Below, one piece after another: positions 1-6,801 of a stretch of DNA of 8,273 bases (position 1 is its first letter; every line of letters begins with the position of its first letter). Under the pieces are notes generated by a model that was given only the letters and a program-made list of their open reading frames with translations, did not search any database and was not told where the DNA came from. The translations under genes and the position numbers were made by a program. Where the stretch lies: positions 1 through 8,273 of the forward strand of contig JAGSPQ010000125.1 in NCBI GenBank assembly GCA_018262385.1, read 5' to 3'. This DNA comes from Myxococcaceae bacterium (GTDB lineage: Bacteria; Myxococcota; Myxococcia; Myxococcales; Myxococcaceae).

Positions 1-717
1 GATCCGGAAACTGCCCGGCATCCCCGGCAGCAGGCAGACCAGCTCCTCCGGCGCCAGCCGCCCGGACAGCAGGGTGCCGGTGACCACCGTGCCGAACCCC
101 TTGAGCGAGAAGGCGCGATCGACGGGCAGAAACGCCGGCCCCTCGGGAGGCCGGGGGCGCGCGCGCTTCGCGTCGGCCGAGCCGTAGCGCAGCTCGCCCT
201 TCGCCAGCGCCTCGCACTGGGCGGAGATCTCCTCTTTGAGCTCCTGCAGCCCTTCGCCGGTCTTGCTGCTGACGCACAGCAGCGGCGCATCCTCGAGGAA
301 GGTGGCCGCGGTGAGGGTGCGCAGATCCGCCTCGAGCAGCGCCAGCCAGCCCTCGCCGAGGTCGGGGAGCAGGTCGGCCTTGGTGACGACCAGGATCCCC
401 GCCCGCACCCCGAGCAGGGTGCAGATGTCGACGTGCTCGCGGGTCTGCGGCATCACCCCTTCGTCGGCGGCGACCACCAGCAGCGCGAGGTCGACCCCGC
501 CCGCGCCGGCGGCCATCGCCTTGACGAACCGCTCGTGGCCGGGGACGTCGACCACTCCGACCTGGCGGCCGGAGGGCAGCAAGAGGTGCGCGAAGCCCAG
601 CTCGGTGGTGATGCCCCGCTTCTTCTCTTCGACCAGCCGGTCGGTGTCGATTCCGGTGAGGGCTCGGACCAGCGAAGTCTTGCCGTGGTCGACGTGACCC
701 GCGGTTCCGACAATCAC
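1..717 (-). CDS. selB: Selenocysteine-specific translation elongation factor SelB, N-terminal 239 codons (3' end beyond window)
   Basis: SelB is a cytoplasmic GTPase that carries selenocysteyl-tRNA(Sec) to the ribosome at UGA codons marked by a SECIS hairpin. The visible part begins [14 protein letters not shown]. All GTPase motifs are present: G1 GHVDHGKT (residues 7-14), the switch I region RGITTE (34-39), G3 DVPGHE (57-62), G4 TKAD (112-115) and a G5-like SSKTG (150-154). The start of the beta-barrel domain II follows, with [13 protein letters not shown] around 203-215. The stretch [19 protein letters not shown] separates SelB from EF-Tu and IF2. SelB proteins usually exceed 600 residues, so the remaining EF-Tu-like domain and the C-terminal winged-helix SECIS-binding domains must lie left of the window. 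The start is GTG at 717-715, where homology begins. It overlaps the TGA of the upstream phosphoribosyltransferase by 4 bp (GTGA) and has no evident Shine-Dalgarno, so translational coupling is likely. A working SelB implies that the organism makes selenoproteins, but selA, selC and selD are not in view. Confidence 0.95.
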   Translation of the reverse strand, partial: MIVGTAGHVDHGKTSLVRALTGIDTDRLVEEKKRGITTELGFAHLLLPSGRQVGVVDVPGHERFVKAMAAGAGGVDLALLVVAADEGVMPQTREHVDICTLLGVRAGILVVTKADLLPDLGEGWLALLEADLRTLTAATFLEDAPLLCVSSKTGEGLQELKEEISAQCEALAKGELRYGSADAKRARPRPPEGPAFLPVDRAFSLKGFGTVVTGTLLSGRLAPEELVCLLPGMPGSFRI

Positions 718-1316
718 ATCAGGGCCCGGAACCGCTGATCGGTCGACAGGTCATAGTCCCAGGGGAAGACGAAGAAGACGCCCGACTTCTGCCAGAAGAA
801 GTCCGGCGCGTAGCCCTCGGGCCGGCAGACCAGCGCGCTGGTGGCGACGCGCTTGGCTCCGGCGACCTTCGCCAGCTCGGAGGCCAGCTCGAGGGTGTCG
901 CCCGAGGCGGCGATGTCGTCGACGATCACCACCCGCCGGCCCTTGAGCGCCCTGGGCATCACTCCCGACAGCCCGGGGGCGGCGGAGACTCCCTGGTCGC
1001 GGCTGCGGCGGGAGATCCGCACCGGGTAGAACTCGGCCTTCAGCGCGCTGGCGAGGGCGCCGCCGACGAAGACGCCGCCGTGGGCGACGCCGACCACCGC
1101 CTCGGGCTTGAACTTCTTGCCCAGCTCGCGCGCCAGCTGCTGCACCACCGAATCGAACTCGGCCCAGGACAGCTCGCGCGCGGTGCTGTGCGAGCCCGAC
1201 CGGTCGATGCCCTCGAGCACCGCCGGCGACTCGGGGGTCTTGCGGTGGGTGAGCCGCTTGGCTCTGGGCGCAGCCTTCTTCTTCTTCTTCGGGGTCGGTT
1301 TCTTTTTCGGAGCCAT
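714..1316 (-). CDS. Phosphoribosyltransferase (COG2236 / xanthine-guanine PRTase-like) with lysine-rich N-terminal tail
   Basis: A 200-residue type I phosphoribosyltransferase, a fold that moves phosphoribose between PRPP and a base, usually a purine in this subgroup. The PRPP-binding loop is [17 protein letters not shown] (residues 129-145), with the expected pair of acidic residues followed by the S/G-D-T loop. An earlier GVAHGG (76-81) matches the pyrophosphate-binding strand-loop. The C-terminal PDFF...FVFPWDY (171-188) matches the PDYY...IVFPWE ending of COG2236 proteins. The substrate cannot be read from the sequence. The odd part is the first 26 or so residues, which are rich in Lys, Pro and Ala ([18 protein letters not shown]) and precede the enzyme core at about residue 47. 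Such tails resemble histone H1-like or nucleic-acid-binding extensions in myxobacteria. The ATG start lies 5 bp after the upstream lipoprotein stop without a clear Shine-Dalgarno, so a later start is possible, but none is obviously better. The gene is probably co-transcribed with the lipoprotein gene and selB. Confidence 0.88.
   Translation of the reverse strand: MAPKKKPTPKKKKKAAPRAKRLTHRKTPESPAVLEGIDRSGSHSTARELSWAEFDSVVQQLARELGKKFKPEAVVGVAHGGVFVGGALASALKAEFYPVRISRRSRDQGVSAAPGLSGVMPRALKGRRVVIVDDIAASGDTLELASELAKVAGAKRVATSALVCRPEGYAPDFFWQKSGVFFVFPWDYDLSTDQRFRALM
1239..1307 (-). other. Lys/Pro/Ala-rich basic tail coding segment (residues 4-26 of the PRTase)
   Basis: This segment encodes [17 protein letters not shown] followed by RLTHRK. 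It holds ten lysines and several arginines in about 23 residues, with no acidic residue. It contains a perfect run of five AAG codons at 1275-1289. The tail lies outside the conserved phosphoribosyltransferase fold and is predicted to be disordered. RNA, DNA or polyphosphate binding is plausible by charge alone but not shown. Confidence 0.6.
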
Positions 1317-1321
1317 GGGGG

Positions 1322-3361
1322 TTACGGAGCGCAGGAGTCGAAGCTTTGGGTCGCCAGGCCGGTGGTCACCCGCATCCCGCCCATCCGGCAGGTCGCGGAG
1401 CCGGGACAGACGGTGGCGGCGGTGCAGGCCTGGAAGCAGGCCTTGCCGCTGCCGGTGGAGGGGGCCTGGAGGGTGCCGCAGACGCCCGAGCTGCAGTCCG
1501 CGTCCCGGTTGCAGGCGTCAGCGCCGGGGAGCACCGCGGTCGCCTGGGGCGGGCGGCAGCGCAAGGCGAGCGCGCGGCCCGCGTCGGCCGGGTCGACGTC
1601 GGGGACGCAGCGCAGGCCGGCGTCGACGCCGCAGTCGTCGTCGACCCCGCAGCTGCCGCCGCCACACAGCCGGGCGGTGAGCAGCGTGTCGTCGGTGCTT
1701 CCCACCACCCCGTCGAAGCCCTGGAAGCCGAGGAAGGTCAGCGGCGCGCAGCCCAGCGGGCCGGTGGCGGAGCCGGCGTCGACGGCGCAGTCGGTGGCGG
1801 TCGCGCACGCCTCGGCGCAGTAGCCCGCGCGCTGGCTGCCCCGCCCGTCGAGCTGGAGGCAGAAGCCCGAGCGGCACTGGGCGTTGGCGGCGCAGGCGGT
1901 GCCGGGGAGCCCGCTTCCCGCCGGGGGCGCGCAGCTGGTGGCGAAGGAGGCGTTGTAGCCGGAGGTGTAGCGGCTGCGGCAGGCGATGTTCGCGCCGTAC
2001 TCGGCGCAGCCGGCGGTCGAGGTGCAGCCGGGCCGGCAGCCGATCACCTTGCCGGTCGAGGTTCCGGCCGGGAAGACGAACTCGCCGTCGCAGGTGCCGG
2101 TGCGGCCGCCGACGGTGCAGTCGCCGTCGTCCTTGCAGGCCGAGTAGCAGAAGAACTTCACGCTCGAGAGCAGCGGGTCGGCCTGGCACGAGCCGCTCTG
2201 GCAGAGCCGGTCGGCGAGCACCAGCCCGCCGTCGGCGAGCGGAGTGTTCTTGCAGGGCGACAGGCCCGGCGAGGTGCCGACCGAGAACTGGCAGACGGTG
2301 GAGAGGTCGTCAGGGGCGGACGGGTCTTCGTAGGGAGTGCAGGACTGGTTGGCGTTGCAGCCGGTGTCCTTGGTGCACCCGGTGCCCCACTGGTTGTCGG
2401 GGTAGCACATCCCGTAGAGGCGGCCGTTGTAGTCGCCCTTGAACGGGTGGCACTTCTCGCCCACCGGGCAGGCGGTGGGGAGGTTCAAGTCGCAGAAGGT
2501 CCGGCACAGCGAGATGCTGGCGGAGTCCGGGACGCAGGTGAGGTTGGGCTGGCAGTTGCTGGTCGAGACGCTGCTCGAGGGGCGGGTGCAGGACTCGCGG
2601 TAGCCCTTGGCGTTCTGCTGCGGCAGGTAGCAGACCCCGAGCGGGCCGCCTTGATCGAAGACCAGCCCGCTGCCGCCGGAGAAGGTCAGCTTGTAGCAAA
2701 TCTCTCCCGTCTTGCAGGTCGGGCTGCTGAGGCTGCAGCCGCTCAGGCAGACGTTGTTGCCGCCCAGTGCCACGCAGATCAGCCCCGAGTCGCAGGCGAC
2801 TCCGGTCGGGCAGGCGGCGTTGAGCCTGGCGCCGGTGCACAGGTGGCCGGCGCCACAGCTCAGGCCGTTGGGGCAGTGCGCGTCCTCGAGGCAGTGGACG
2901 CAGGCGCCAGAGGGCGCGTCGCAGTGCGCTGGGCCGGGGGACGCGCACTGGGCGTCGGTGCTGCACTGCACGCACTGGTTGCTGCCGTCGCAGACCGGGC
3001 GGGTGGTGGGGCAGTCGGCGTTGGTGCCGCACTCGGCGCAGGCGAAGACGTCGGTGCGGCAGCTGCCGGTCGCGCAGTCGGCGTTGCGCGCGCAGCCGGT
3101 GAACTGGCAGGCGCCGGAGACGCACTCCTCGCCCAGCCCGCACTCGACGTCGTCGGTGCAGAGCGCCGAAGGGGTGCACCGGCCCGAGCGACAGACGCCG
3201 TCGAACGCGGCGAGCTTGCAGTCTTTGCTGGTGGTGCAGGCGGGACCTTCGCTGACGCCGCCGTCCACGCCGGAGTCGACGGTCGCACCGCCGTCGATCG
3301 CCGCCGGGCCGGGACAGGCCGCGAGGAGCACCGCGAAGCTCAGGGGCAAGAGGCGACGCAT
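1322..3361 (-). CDS. Large cysteine-rich lipoprotein (myxobacterial Cys-rich repeat type), function unknown
   Basis: A 679-residue exported protein of unknown function. It starts with a lipoprotein signal peptide, MRRLLPLSFAVLLAAC, with lipobox LAAC and lipidated Cys16. There is no Asp at +2, which favours the outer membrane by the usual sorting rule, if that rule holds here. A Gly/Asp-rich linker (about 22-40) follows. The rest carries about 76 further cysteines in short repeats, mainly C-x5-C-x4-C (for example 90-96-101, 490-496-501, 617-623-628) and C-x3-C-x5-C (405-409-415, 442-446-452, 515-519-525, 642-646-652). This pattern implies many disulfides and an extracytoplasmic location. No catalytic motif was recognised. 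The reading frame is open upstream to 3559, but ATG 3361 is chosen because it puts a textbook signal peptide at the N-terminus. An AAGG sits about 11 bases before it. The longer version would bury the signal and overlap the divergent gene. Likely roles are adhesion, a surface scaffold or binding. The gene is first in a probable operon with the PRTase and selB. Confidence 0.85.
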   Translation of the reverse strand: MRRLLPLSFAVLLAACPGPAAIDGGATVDSGVDGGVSEGPACTTSKDCKLAAFDGVCRSGRCTPSALCTDDVECGLGEECVSGACQFTGCARNADCATGSCRTDVFACAECGTNADCPTTRPVCDGSNQCVQCSTDAQCASPGPAHCDAPSGACVHCLEDAHCPNGLSCGAGHLCTGARLNAACPTGVACDSGLICVALGGNNVCLSGCSLSSPTCKTGEICYKLTFSGGSGLVFDQGGPLGVCYLPQQNAKGYRESCTRPSSSVSTSNCQPNLTCVPDSASISLCRTFCDLNLPTACPVGEKCHPFKGDYNGRLYGMCYPDNQWGTGCTKDTGCNANQSCTPYEDPSAPDDLSTVCQFSVGTSPGLSPCKNTPLADGGLVLADRLCQSGSCQADPLLSSVKFFCYSACKDDGDCTVGGRTGTCDGEFVFPAGTSTGKVIGCRPGCTSTAGCAEYGANIACRSRYTSGYNASFATSCAPPAGSGLPGTACAANAQCRSGFCLQLDGRGSQRAGYCAEACATATDCAVDAGSATGPLGCAPLTFLGFQGFDGVVGSTDDTLLTARLCGGGSCGVDDDCGVDAGLRCVPDVDPADAGRALALRCRPPQATAVLPGADACNRDADCSSGVCGTLQAPSTGSGKACFQACTAATVCPGSATCRMGGMRVTTGLATQSFDSCAP
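1331..3238 (-). repeat. Degenerate cysteine-module repeat region within the lipoprotein
   Basis: Residues 42-677 of the lipoprotein form a chain of degenerate cysteine modules. The N-terminal third (42-209) is dense, with a cysteine every 5-7 residues and units such as CARNADCATGSC and CSTDAQC. The middle (about 210-400) is sparser, with tripeptides such as CYK and longer loops. The C-terminal third repeats a C-x3-C-x5-C knot (CYSACKDDGDC, CRPGCTSTAGC, CAEACATATDC, CFQACTAATVC). Two looser relatives occur at 205-216 and 286-298. The repeats are visible at protein level; no exact long DNA repeat was noticed. Confidence 0.7.
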
Positions 3362-3458
3362 CGGGGCGCGGACCTTAGCCACACCGTCGGGGATTAGTCG
3401 CGTCCGGGCGGCGGTGAATGCGCTTGCGCGGTGGCCCCGGACGTTGATCGATGGGGCC
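3362..3458. promoter_or_regulatory. Divergent intergenic region between the lipoprotein and outer-membrane protein genes
   Basis: This 97-bp gap between two divergent starts must hold the promoters for both the minus-strand lipoprotein operon and the plus-strand barrel gene, unless transcription begins inside a neighbour. No strong sigma-70 boxes are visible. A faint minus-strand candidate is TTCACC (3418-3413) and TAATCC (3396-3391) with a 16-bp spacer. It is too weak to call firmly. No clear operator palindrome or riboswitch was seen. Confidence 0.4.
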
Positions 3459-4295
3459 ATGCGCATCTGGCTCAGGTGGTGTCTGCCGTGGGTGCTGTTC
3501 TGTCTGCTCGCCGAGGCCCGGCCGTACCGGGGGATGATCACCCGCACCGCCGAGACCACCCGGAAAAACCACGTCGAGGTGGGGCTGCGCTACCAGGGCT
3601 TCTGGTTCGGCGCCGGGCGGCTGGGGGTCCCGCGCGCCTCGACCTGGCACCAGGCGGCGGCCCACGTGCGGTGGGGAATCATCGAGGGGCTGGAGCTGGA
3701 GACCCAGGTCGAGGCGTTGATCGACTTCGATCCCCGGTCGCCGCCCGCGCGCGCGTACTTCGGCGACATTCCGATCGGCCTGCAGTGGACGTTCTTCTCG
3801 CGCCCGAAGTTCGCTTTGGGGGTGTTCGCCCGGGTCACGATTCCCACCGGGCCGGGGAACCTCGACATGCTGCCGCCCACGCTGTCGGACGGGACGCTGG
3901 ACGTCGAGGGGACGTTTCTGGCGGAGATCCGCCCGACGACCAGCTTCCGGGTGATGTTCAACGTCGGGTTCGTCTACATGGGCACCCGCACCCGGGCTCC
4001 AGCGGCGGCGTTCGAGGTGCCCGAGGCGATCAAGTACGGCGTCGCCGGCACGCTCAACCTCGGCAAGCGGTTCCTGTTCGCGCTCGAGGTGGTCGGGCAC
4101 TCGTTCTTCCGGCCCGACATCACCCCGCTGTGGACCGACAATCAGCACCTGGTCGAGGTGGTCCCCGGAGCGCGGTTCGAGATTCTTCCCCGGCTGGTGC
4201 TCGAGGCCGCGCTGGGGATCGCGGTCACGCCGCAGCTGCGGCAGATTCATCAGTTCCGGCCGCTGCTCGGGCTGACCTACGAGTTCGGCGCGTAG
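3459..4295 (+). CDS. Secreted, probable outer-membrane beta-barrel protein
   Basis: A 278-residue exported protein. MRIWLRWCLPWVLFCLLAEA is a convincing signal peptide, with cleavage likely after Ala20 (AEA|RP). The mature part has no long hydrophobic helix. Instead it alternates polar and hydrophobic or aromatic residues in strand-like stretches, such as HVEVGLRYQGFWFG (38-51), FALGVFARVTIPTG (118-131), FRVMFNVGFVYMG (163-175) and a final LLGLTYEFGA. The segment RVTIPTGPGN followed by a DVEGTF strand resembles putative outer-membrane transporters of the MetA/phenol-degradation-porin kind. That is a pattern impression, not a family assignment. The start is ATG 3459, with only a weak GGGG upstream. 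The frame is open far to the left (to 2712), but that part is antisense to the lipoprotein and would put the signal sequence internally. It is divergent from the lipoprotein and converges on argE with an 8-bp gap. Which substrate passes, if any, is unknown. Confidence 0.78.
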   Translation: MRIWLRWCLPWVLFCLLAEARPYRGMITRTAETTRKNHVEVGLRYQGFWFGAGRLGVPRASTWHQAAAHVRWGIIEGLELETQVEALIDFDPRSPPARAYFGDIPIGLQWTFFSRPKFALGVFARVTIPTGPGNLDMLPPTLSDGTLDVEGTFLAEIRPTTSFRVMFNVGFVYMGTRTRAPAAAFEVPEAIKYGVAGTLNLGKRFLFALEVVGHSFFRPDITPLWTDNQHLVEVVPGARFEILPRLVLEAALGIAVTPQLRQIHQFRPLLGLTYEFGA

Positions 4296-4303
4296 CCCGC
4301 CCG

Positions 4304-5422
4304 CTACCCGCAGAAGTGCACAATCGCCTGCTCGAGCACCTCGGCGCAGCGCTGCAGCTCATCCACCGGGACGAACTCCCCCGTCTGGTGGGCGTGCTTG
4401 ATGTCGCCCGGCCCGAAGACGACCGGCACGCTTCCCAGCTCGACCATCTGCGGGCCCTCGGTGCCGAACGCGACGGTCTGGGGCGCGTTCCCGCTGGCCT
4501 CGACGAGGAACCGCACCAGGTCGTGCTGGGGGGCGGTGGCAAACCCGCGATCCATCCGCAGCGGCTTGATGTTCAGCACGAAGCCCGGCTCCTCGGCGCG
4601 GCAGGCGTCGCGGATCTTCTCCGCCGCGCGCAGCACCTGCTCGACCGGCTGGTCGGGGATCGGCCGCCACTCGAGGGTGAACTTGCAGCTGCCGGCGATG
4701 ATGTTCTTCGCCTTGCCGCCCGAGATCACCCCCACGTTCACCGTCGTGCTCGGCGGAGAAAAGTCGGCGTCCACCTCGGTGCGCAGCTCGGTGCGGCTGT
4801 ACCCCTCGAGCCGGGTGAGGAAGCGCGCCGCGCGGAAGATCGCCGACGCGCCGGTGTCGGGGTACGCGCTGTGGCCCTCCTTCCCGCCCACCTCCACCTC
4901 GGCCAGGCAGTAGCCCTTGTTGGCGCGAATCGGAGTCAGCGAGGTCGGCTCGCCGACGATCGCCCGCTTGCTCTGCCCGAGCTTCGCGTTGACCAGCTGC
5001 TTCGCCCCGTAGCAGCCGACCTCTTCGTCGGCGGTGAAGCACAGCAGCAGCGGCTTCTTCAGCTTCCCCTTCGTCGCCTCGGCCGCCAGCACCGCGCAGG
5101 CGACGAACGCCTTGGTGTCGCACGCGCCGCGGCCGTACAGCTTCCCGTCGCGCAAGGTGAGCGCGAGCGCCTCGGTCCACCCGGCGTCGAACGGGACGCA
5201 GTCGGTGTGACCGACCAGCGCCAGCTCGGGCACCCCTTCGCCGAACGAGGCGAGCAGGTTCGCCTTCTGCACTCCGGCTTCGTCCTGGTACCGGTGGCGC
5301 TCGCACCGAAAGCCCAGCGCGGCCAGCCGCGGCTCGAGCACGTCGAGCATCGGGCCATTGGGCCGGGTGGAAGTGGAGTCGATCGCGACCAGCTGTTTGA
5401 GCAGCGTCTGCAGTGGAGTCAT
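4304..5422 (-). CDS. argE: ArgE-type M20 metallo-deacylase (acetylornithine deacetylase-like)
   Basis: A 372-residue cytoplasmic, probably di-zinc M20 amidohydrolase, close in size and residue spacing to E. coli ArgE, which removes the acetyl group from N-acetylornithine in arginine synthesis. Metal and catalytic residues are in place: His72 and Asp74 in GHTDCVPFD, bridging Asp102 in GRGACDTKAF, catalytic Glu133 and ligand Glu134 in TADEEVG, Glu158 in GEPT, and His345 in KHAHQTGE. The dimerisation-domain motif GHSAYP (183-188) is also present. The ATG lies inside the end of hutF (4-bp ATGA overlap), with a GAGGA Shine-Dalgarno 4 bases upstream, so it is translationally coupled to histidine breakdown. 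That context is unusual for a biosynthetic argE. M20 enzymes of this group accept several N-acyl amino acids, so formylglutamate or another acyl amino acid is an alternative substrate. The family call is firm; the exact substrate is not. Confidence 0.85.
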   Translation of the reverse strand: MTPLQTLLKQLVAIDSTSTRPNGPMLDVLEPRLAALGFRCERHRYQDEAGVQKANLLASFGEGVPELALVGHTDCVPFDAGWTEALALTLRDGKLYGRGACDTKAFVACAVLAAEATKGKLKKPLLLCFTADEEVGCYGAKQLVNAKLGQSKRAIVGEPTSLTPIRANKGYCLAEVEVGGKEGHSAYPDTGASAIFRAARFLTRLEGYSRTELRTEVDADFSPPSTTVNVGVISGGKAKNIIAGSCKFTLEWRPIPDQPVEQVLRAAEKIRDACRAEEPGFVLNIKPLRMDRGFATAPQHDLVRFLVEASGNAPQTVAFGTEGPQMVELGSVPVVFGPGDIKHAHQTGEFVPVDELQRCAEVLEQAIVHFCG

Positions 5423-6789
5423 GGAGTCCTCGAGACGAGCGCGGCGAAGTCGCGGCCGATCTCCTCGGTCAATGGGTGACGCCCGGCTTCGACCAGCAGC
5501 TTCCCGCCCACTGCTACCTCGCTCACCGCGCCAGTCGCCGCGCCGAAGACCACCGCCGGCAGCAGCGCCTCGCGGGGCGCTCCCACCAGGCAGGGGTGGG
5601 CGAGGTCGACGGTGAAGAAGTCCGCCGGCTGGCCGACCGTCAGGGCGCCGACGTCGAGCCCGAGGCTGCGGGCGCCTCCTTCCATGGTGCAGCGCAACAA
5701 CCGCTCGGCCAGCCCGGACAGCGCGCCCCCGCCCGGATCCAGCACCGCCCGCCGGCCCCGCACCAGCCGCAGGTGGCCCTCGAGCTGCCGGGCGTCATCG
5801 AGCAGGTGGATGTCGGCCTGGCTGTCGGTGCCCAGCGCGATGGTGACTCCGGCCCGCATCAGCGCATCGGCCGGCACCACCCCGTCGCCCAGGTTCCGCT
5901 CGGTCGAGGGGCAGGCGCAGACGCTCGCCTTCGCGCGGCCCAGCGCCTCGATCTCCGAGGGCGAGAGGTGAATCGCGTGCACCGCGGTGAGCTTCGGGTG
6001 CAGCAGCCCGACCTCTTCGAGCAGCTCGACCGGCCGGCGGCCGTGCTCGGCGAGGCAGGCCTTTATCTCCGCCGGCTGCTCGGCGACGTGCAGGTGGGTC
6101 ACCTCGCCCGGGTGCCGGGCGACTGCCTCCAGCCAGCCGCGCGGCACCGCCCGCACCGAGTGGGGCGCGAAGCCGACGCTCACCGCCGGGTCGCCCGCCA
6201 GCGCCCGCCGCAGCTCGAGGGTGCGGTGCACGAACGTGTCGGGGTCCGGGTCGCAGAACCTTCGCTGGAGCGGGTTGGCCGGCTGCTCGAACCCGGCCCG
6301 CGCGTAGCCGACCCGCAGCAGCACGATCCGCAGCCCGACCTCGCGCGCCGCCCGCGCCACCTGCTTCGCCAGCTCGTGGACGTCCGCGTACGGGGTGCCA
6401 TCGGGCTGGTGGTGGAGGTAGTGGAACTCTCCGACGGTGGTGATCCCCGCCAGCGCCATCTCGAGGAACGCCTGCCGCGACGCCACGAACACTCCGGCCG
6501 GATCGAGCGCGTTGGCGGTGCGGTACATCAGCTCGCGCCAGCTCCAGAAGTCGTCGGCCTCGCGGCCCTTCGCGACGTACTCGGTGCGGCCGCGCAGCAG
6601 CCGCTGAAACGCGTGGCTGTGGGCGTTGACCAGCCCCGGCAGCATCAACTTCCCCGGCAGCTTCACCACCCGCGCCCCGGGCGGAGCCGCGGCGAGCACG
6701 CTCCCGTCGTCTGCGACCACGAGCTGTCCGCCGGGCTGAAGCCGCCCCCCGGCGAAGAGAACCTCGGGCTGGAAGACGGTGGGCGCCAC
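5419..6789 (-). CDS. hutF: Formimidoylglutamate deiminase HutF
   Basis: HutF converts N-formimino-L-glutamate to N-formyl-L-glutamate and ammonia in the five-step bacterial histidine pathway, where HutG then releases formate and glutamate. The 456-residue product is a cytoplasmic amidohydrolase-superfamily TIM barrel. Zinc ligands are His57 and His59 (NAHSHAFQR), His234 (HLHVAEQ, with nearby Glu237) and Asp322 (GTDSQAD). FAPHSVRAV (207-215) and VHAIHL (270-275) carry further active-site histidines. The stretches DDFWSWRELMYR (79-90) and GEFHYLHHQPDGTPYA (120-135) are diagnostic of HutF rather than guanine or cytosine deaminases. Length is normal. The start is GTG 6789, 12 bp after the transporter stop and in the same reading frame as it; no Shine-Dalgarno is visible, which suggests coupling. 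The 3' end overlaps argE by 4 bp. No hutH, hutU, hutI or hutG lies in the window. Confidence 0.95.
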   Translation of the reverse strand: MAPTVFQPEVLFAGGRLQPGGQLVVADDGSVLAAAPPGARVVKLPGKLMLPGLVNAHSHAFQRLLRGRTEYVAKGREADDFWSWRELMYRTANALDPAGVFVASRQAFLEMALAGITTVGEFHYLHHQPDGTPYADVHELAKQVARAAREVGLRIVLLRVGYARAGFEQPANPLQRRFCDPDPDTFVHRTLELRRALAGDPAVSVGFAPHSVRAVPRGWLEAVARHPGEVTHLHVAEQPAEIKACLAEHGRRPVELLEEVGLLHPKLTAVHAIHLSPSEIEALGRAKASVCACPSTERNLGDGVVPADALMRAGVTIALGTDSQADIHLLDDARQLEGHLRLVRGRRAVLDPGGGALSGLAERLLRCTMEGGARSLGLDVGALTVGQPADFFTVDLAHPCLVGAPREALLPAVVFGAATGAVSEVAVGGKLLVEAGRHPLTEEIGRDFAALVSRTP

Positions 6790-6801
6790 GGGAAGACGCC
6801 G

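Noticed and set aside
453..713. Small minus-strand and plus-strand open frames across 236-738
   Set aside because: They lie over the intact SelB GTPase domain in the wrong frames. SelB itself has all G motifs in order.
1346..3397. Long plus-strand open frame of 683 codons antisense to the cysteine-rich lipoprotein
   Set aside because: Its translation is a monotonous Ala/Gly/Val/Arg-rich mix with no domain. It is the expected mirror of a GC-rich coding strand, while the minus strand has a signal peptide and ordered cysteines.
2712..3458. 249-residue N-terminal extension of the outer-membrane protein
   Set aside because: The extension is antisense to the lipoprotein, low in complexity, and would bury a clear signal peptide. 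ATG 3459 is preferred.
3362..3559. 66-residue N-terminal extension of the lipoprotein up to 3559
   Set aside because: It would put the lipoprotein signal peptide internally and overlap the start of the divergent gene. ATG 3361 is better.
3431..5479. Long plus-strand open frame spanning the barrel gene and argE
   Set aside because: It crosses two well-supported genes, one in another frame and one on the other strand, and has an Arg/Ala/Leu-rich composition typical of shadow frames.
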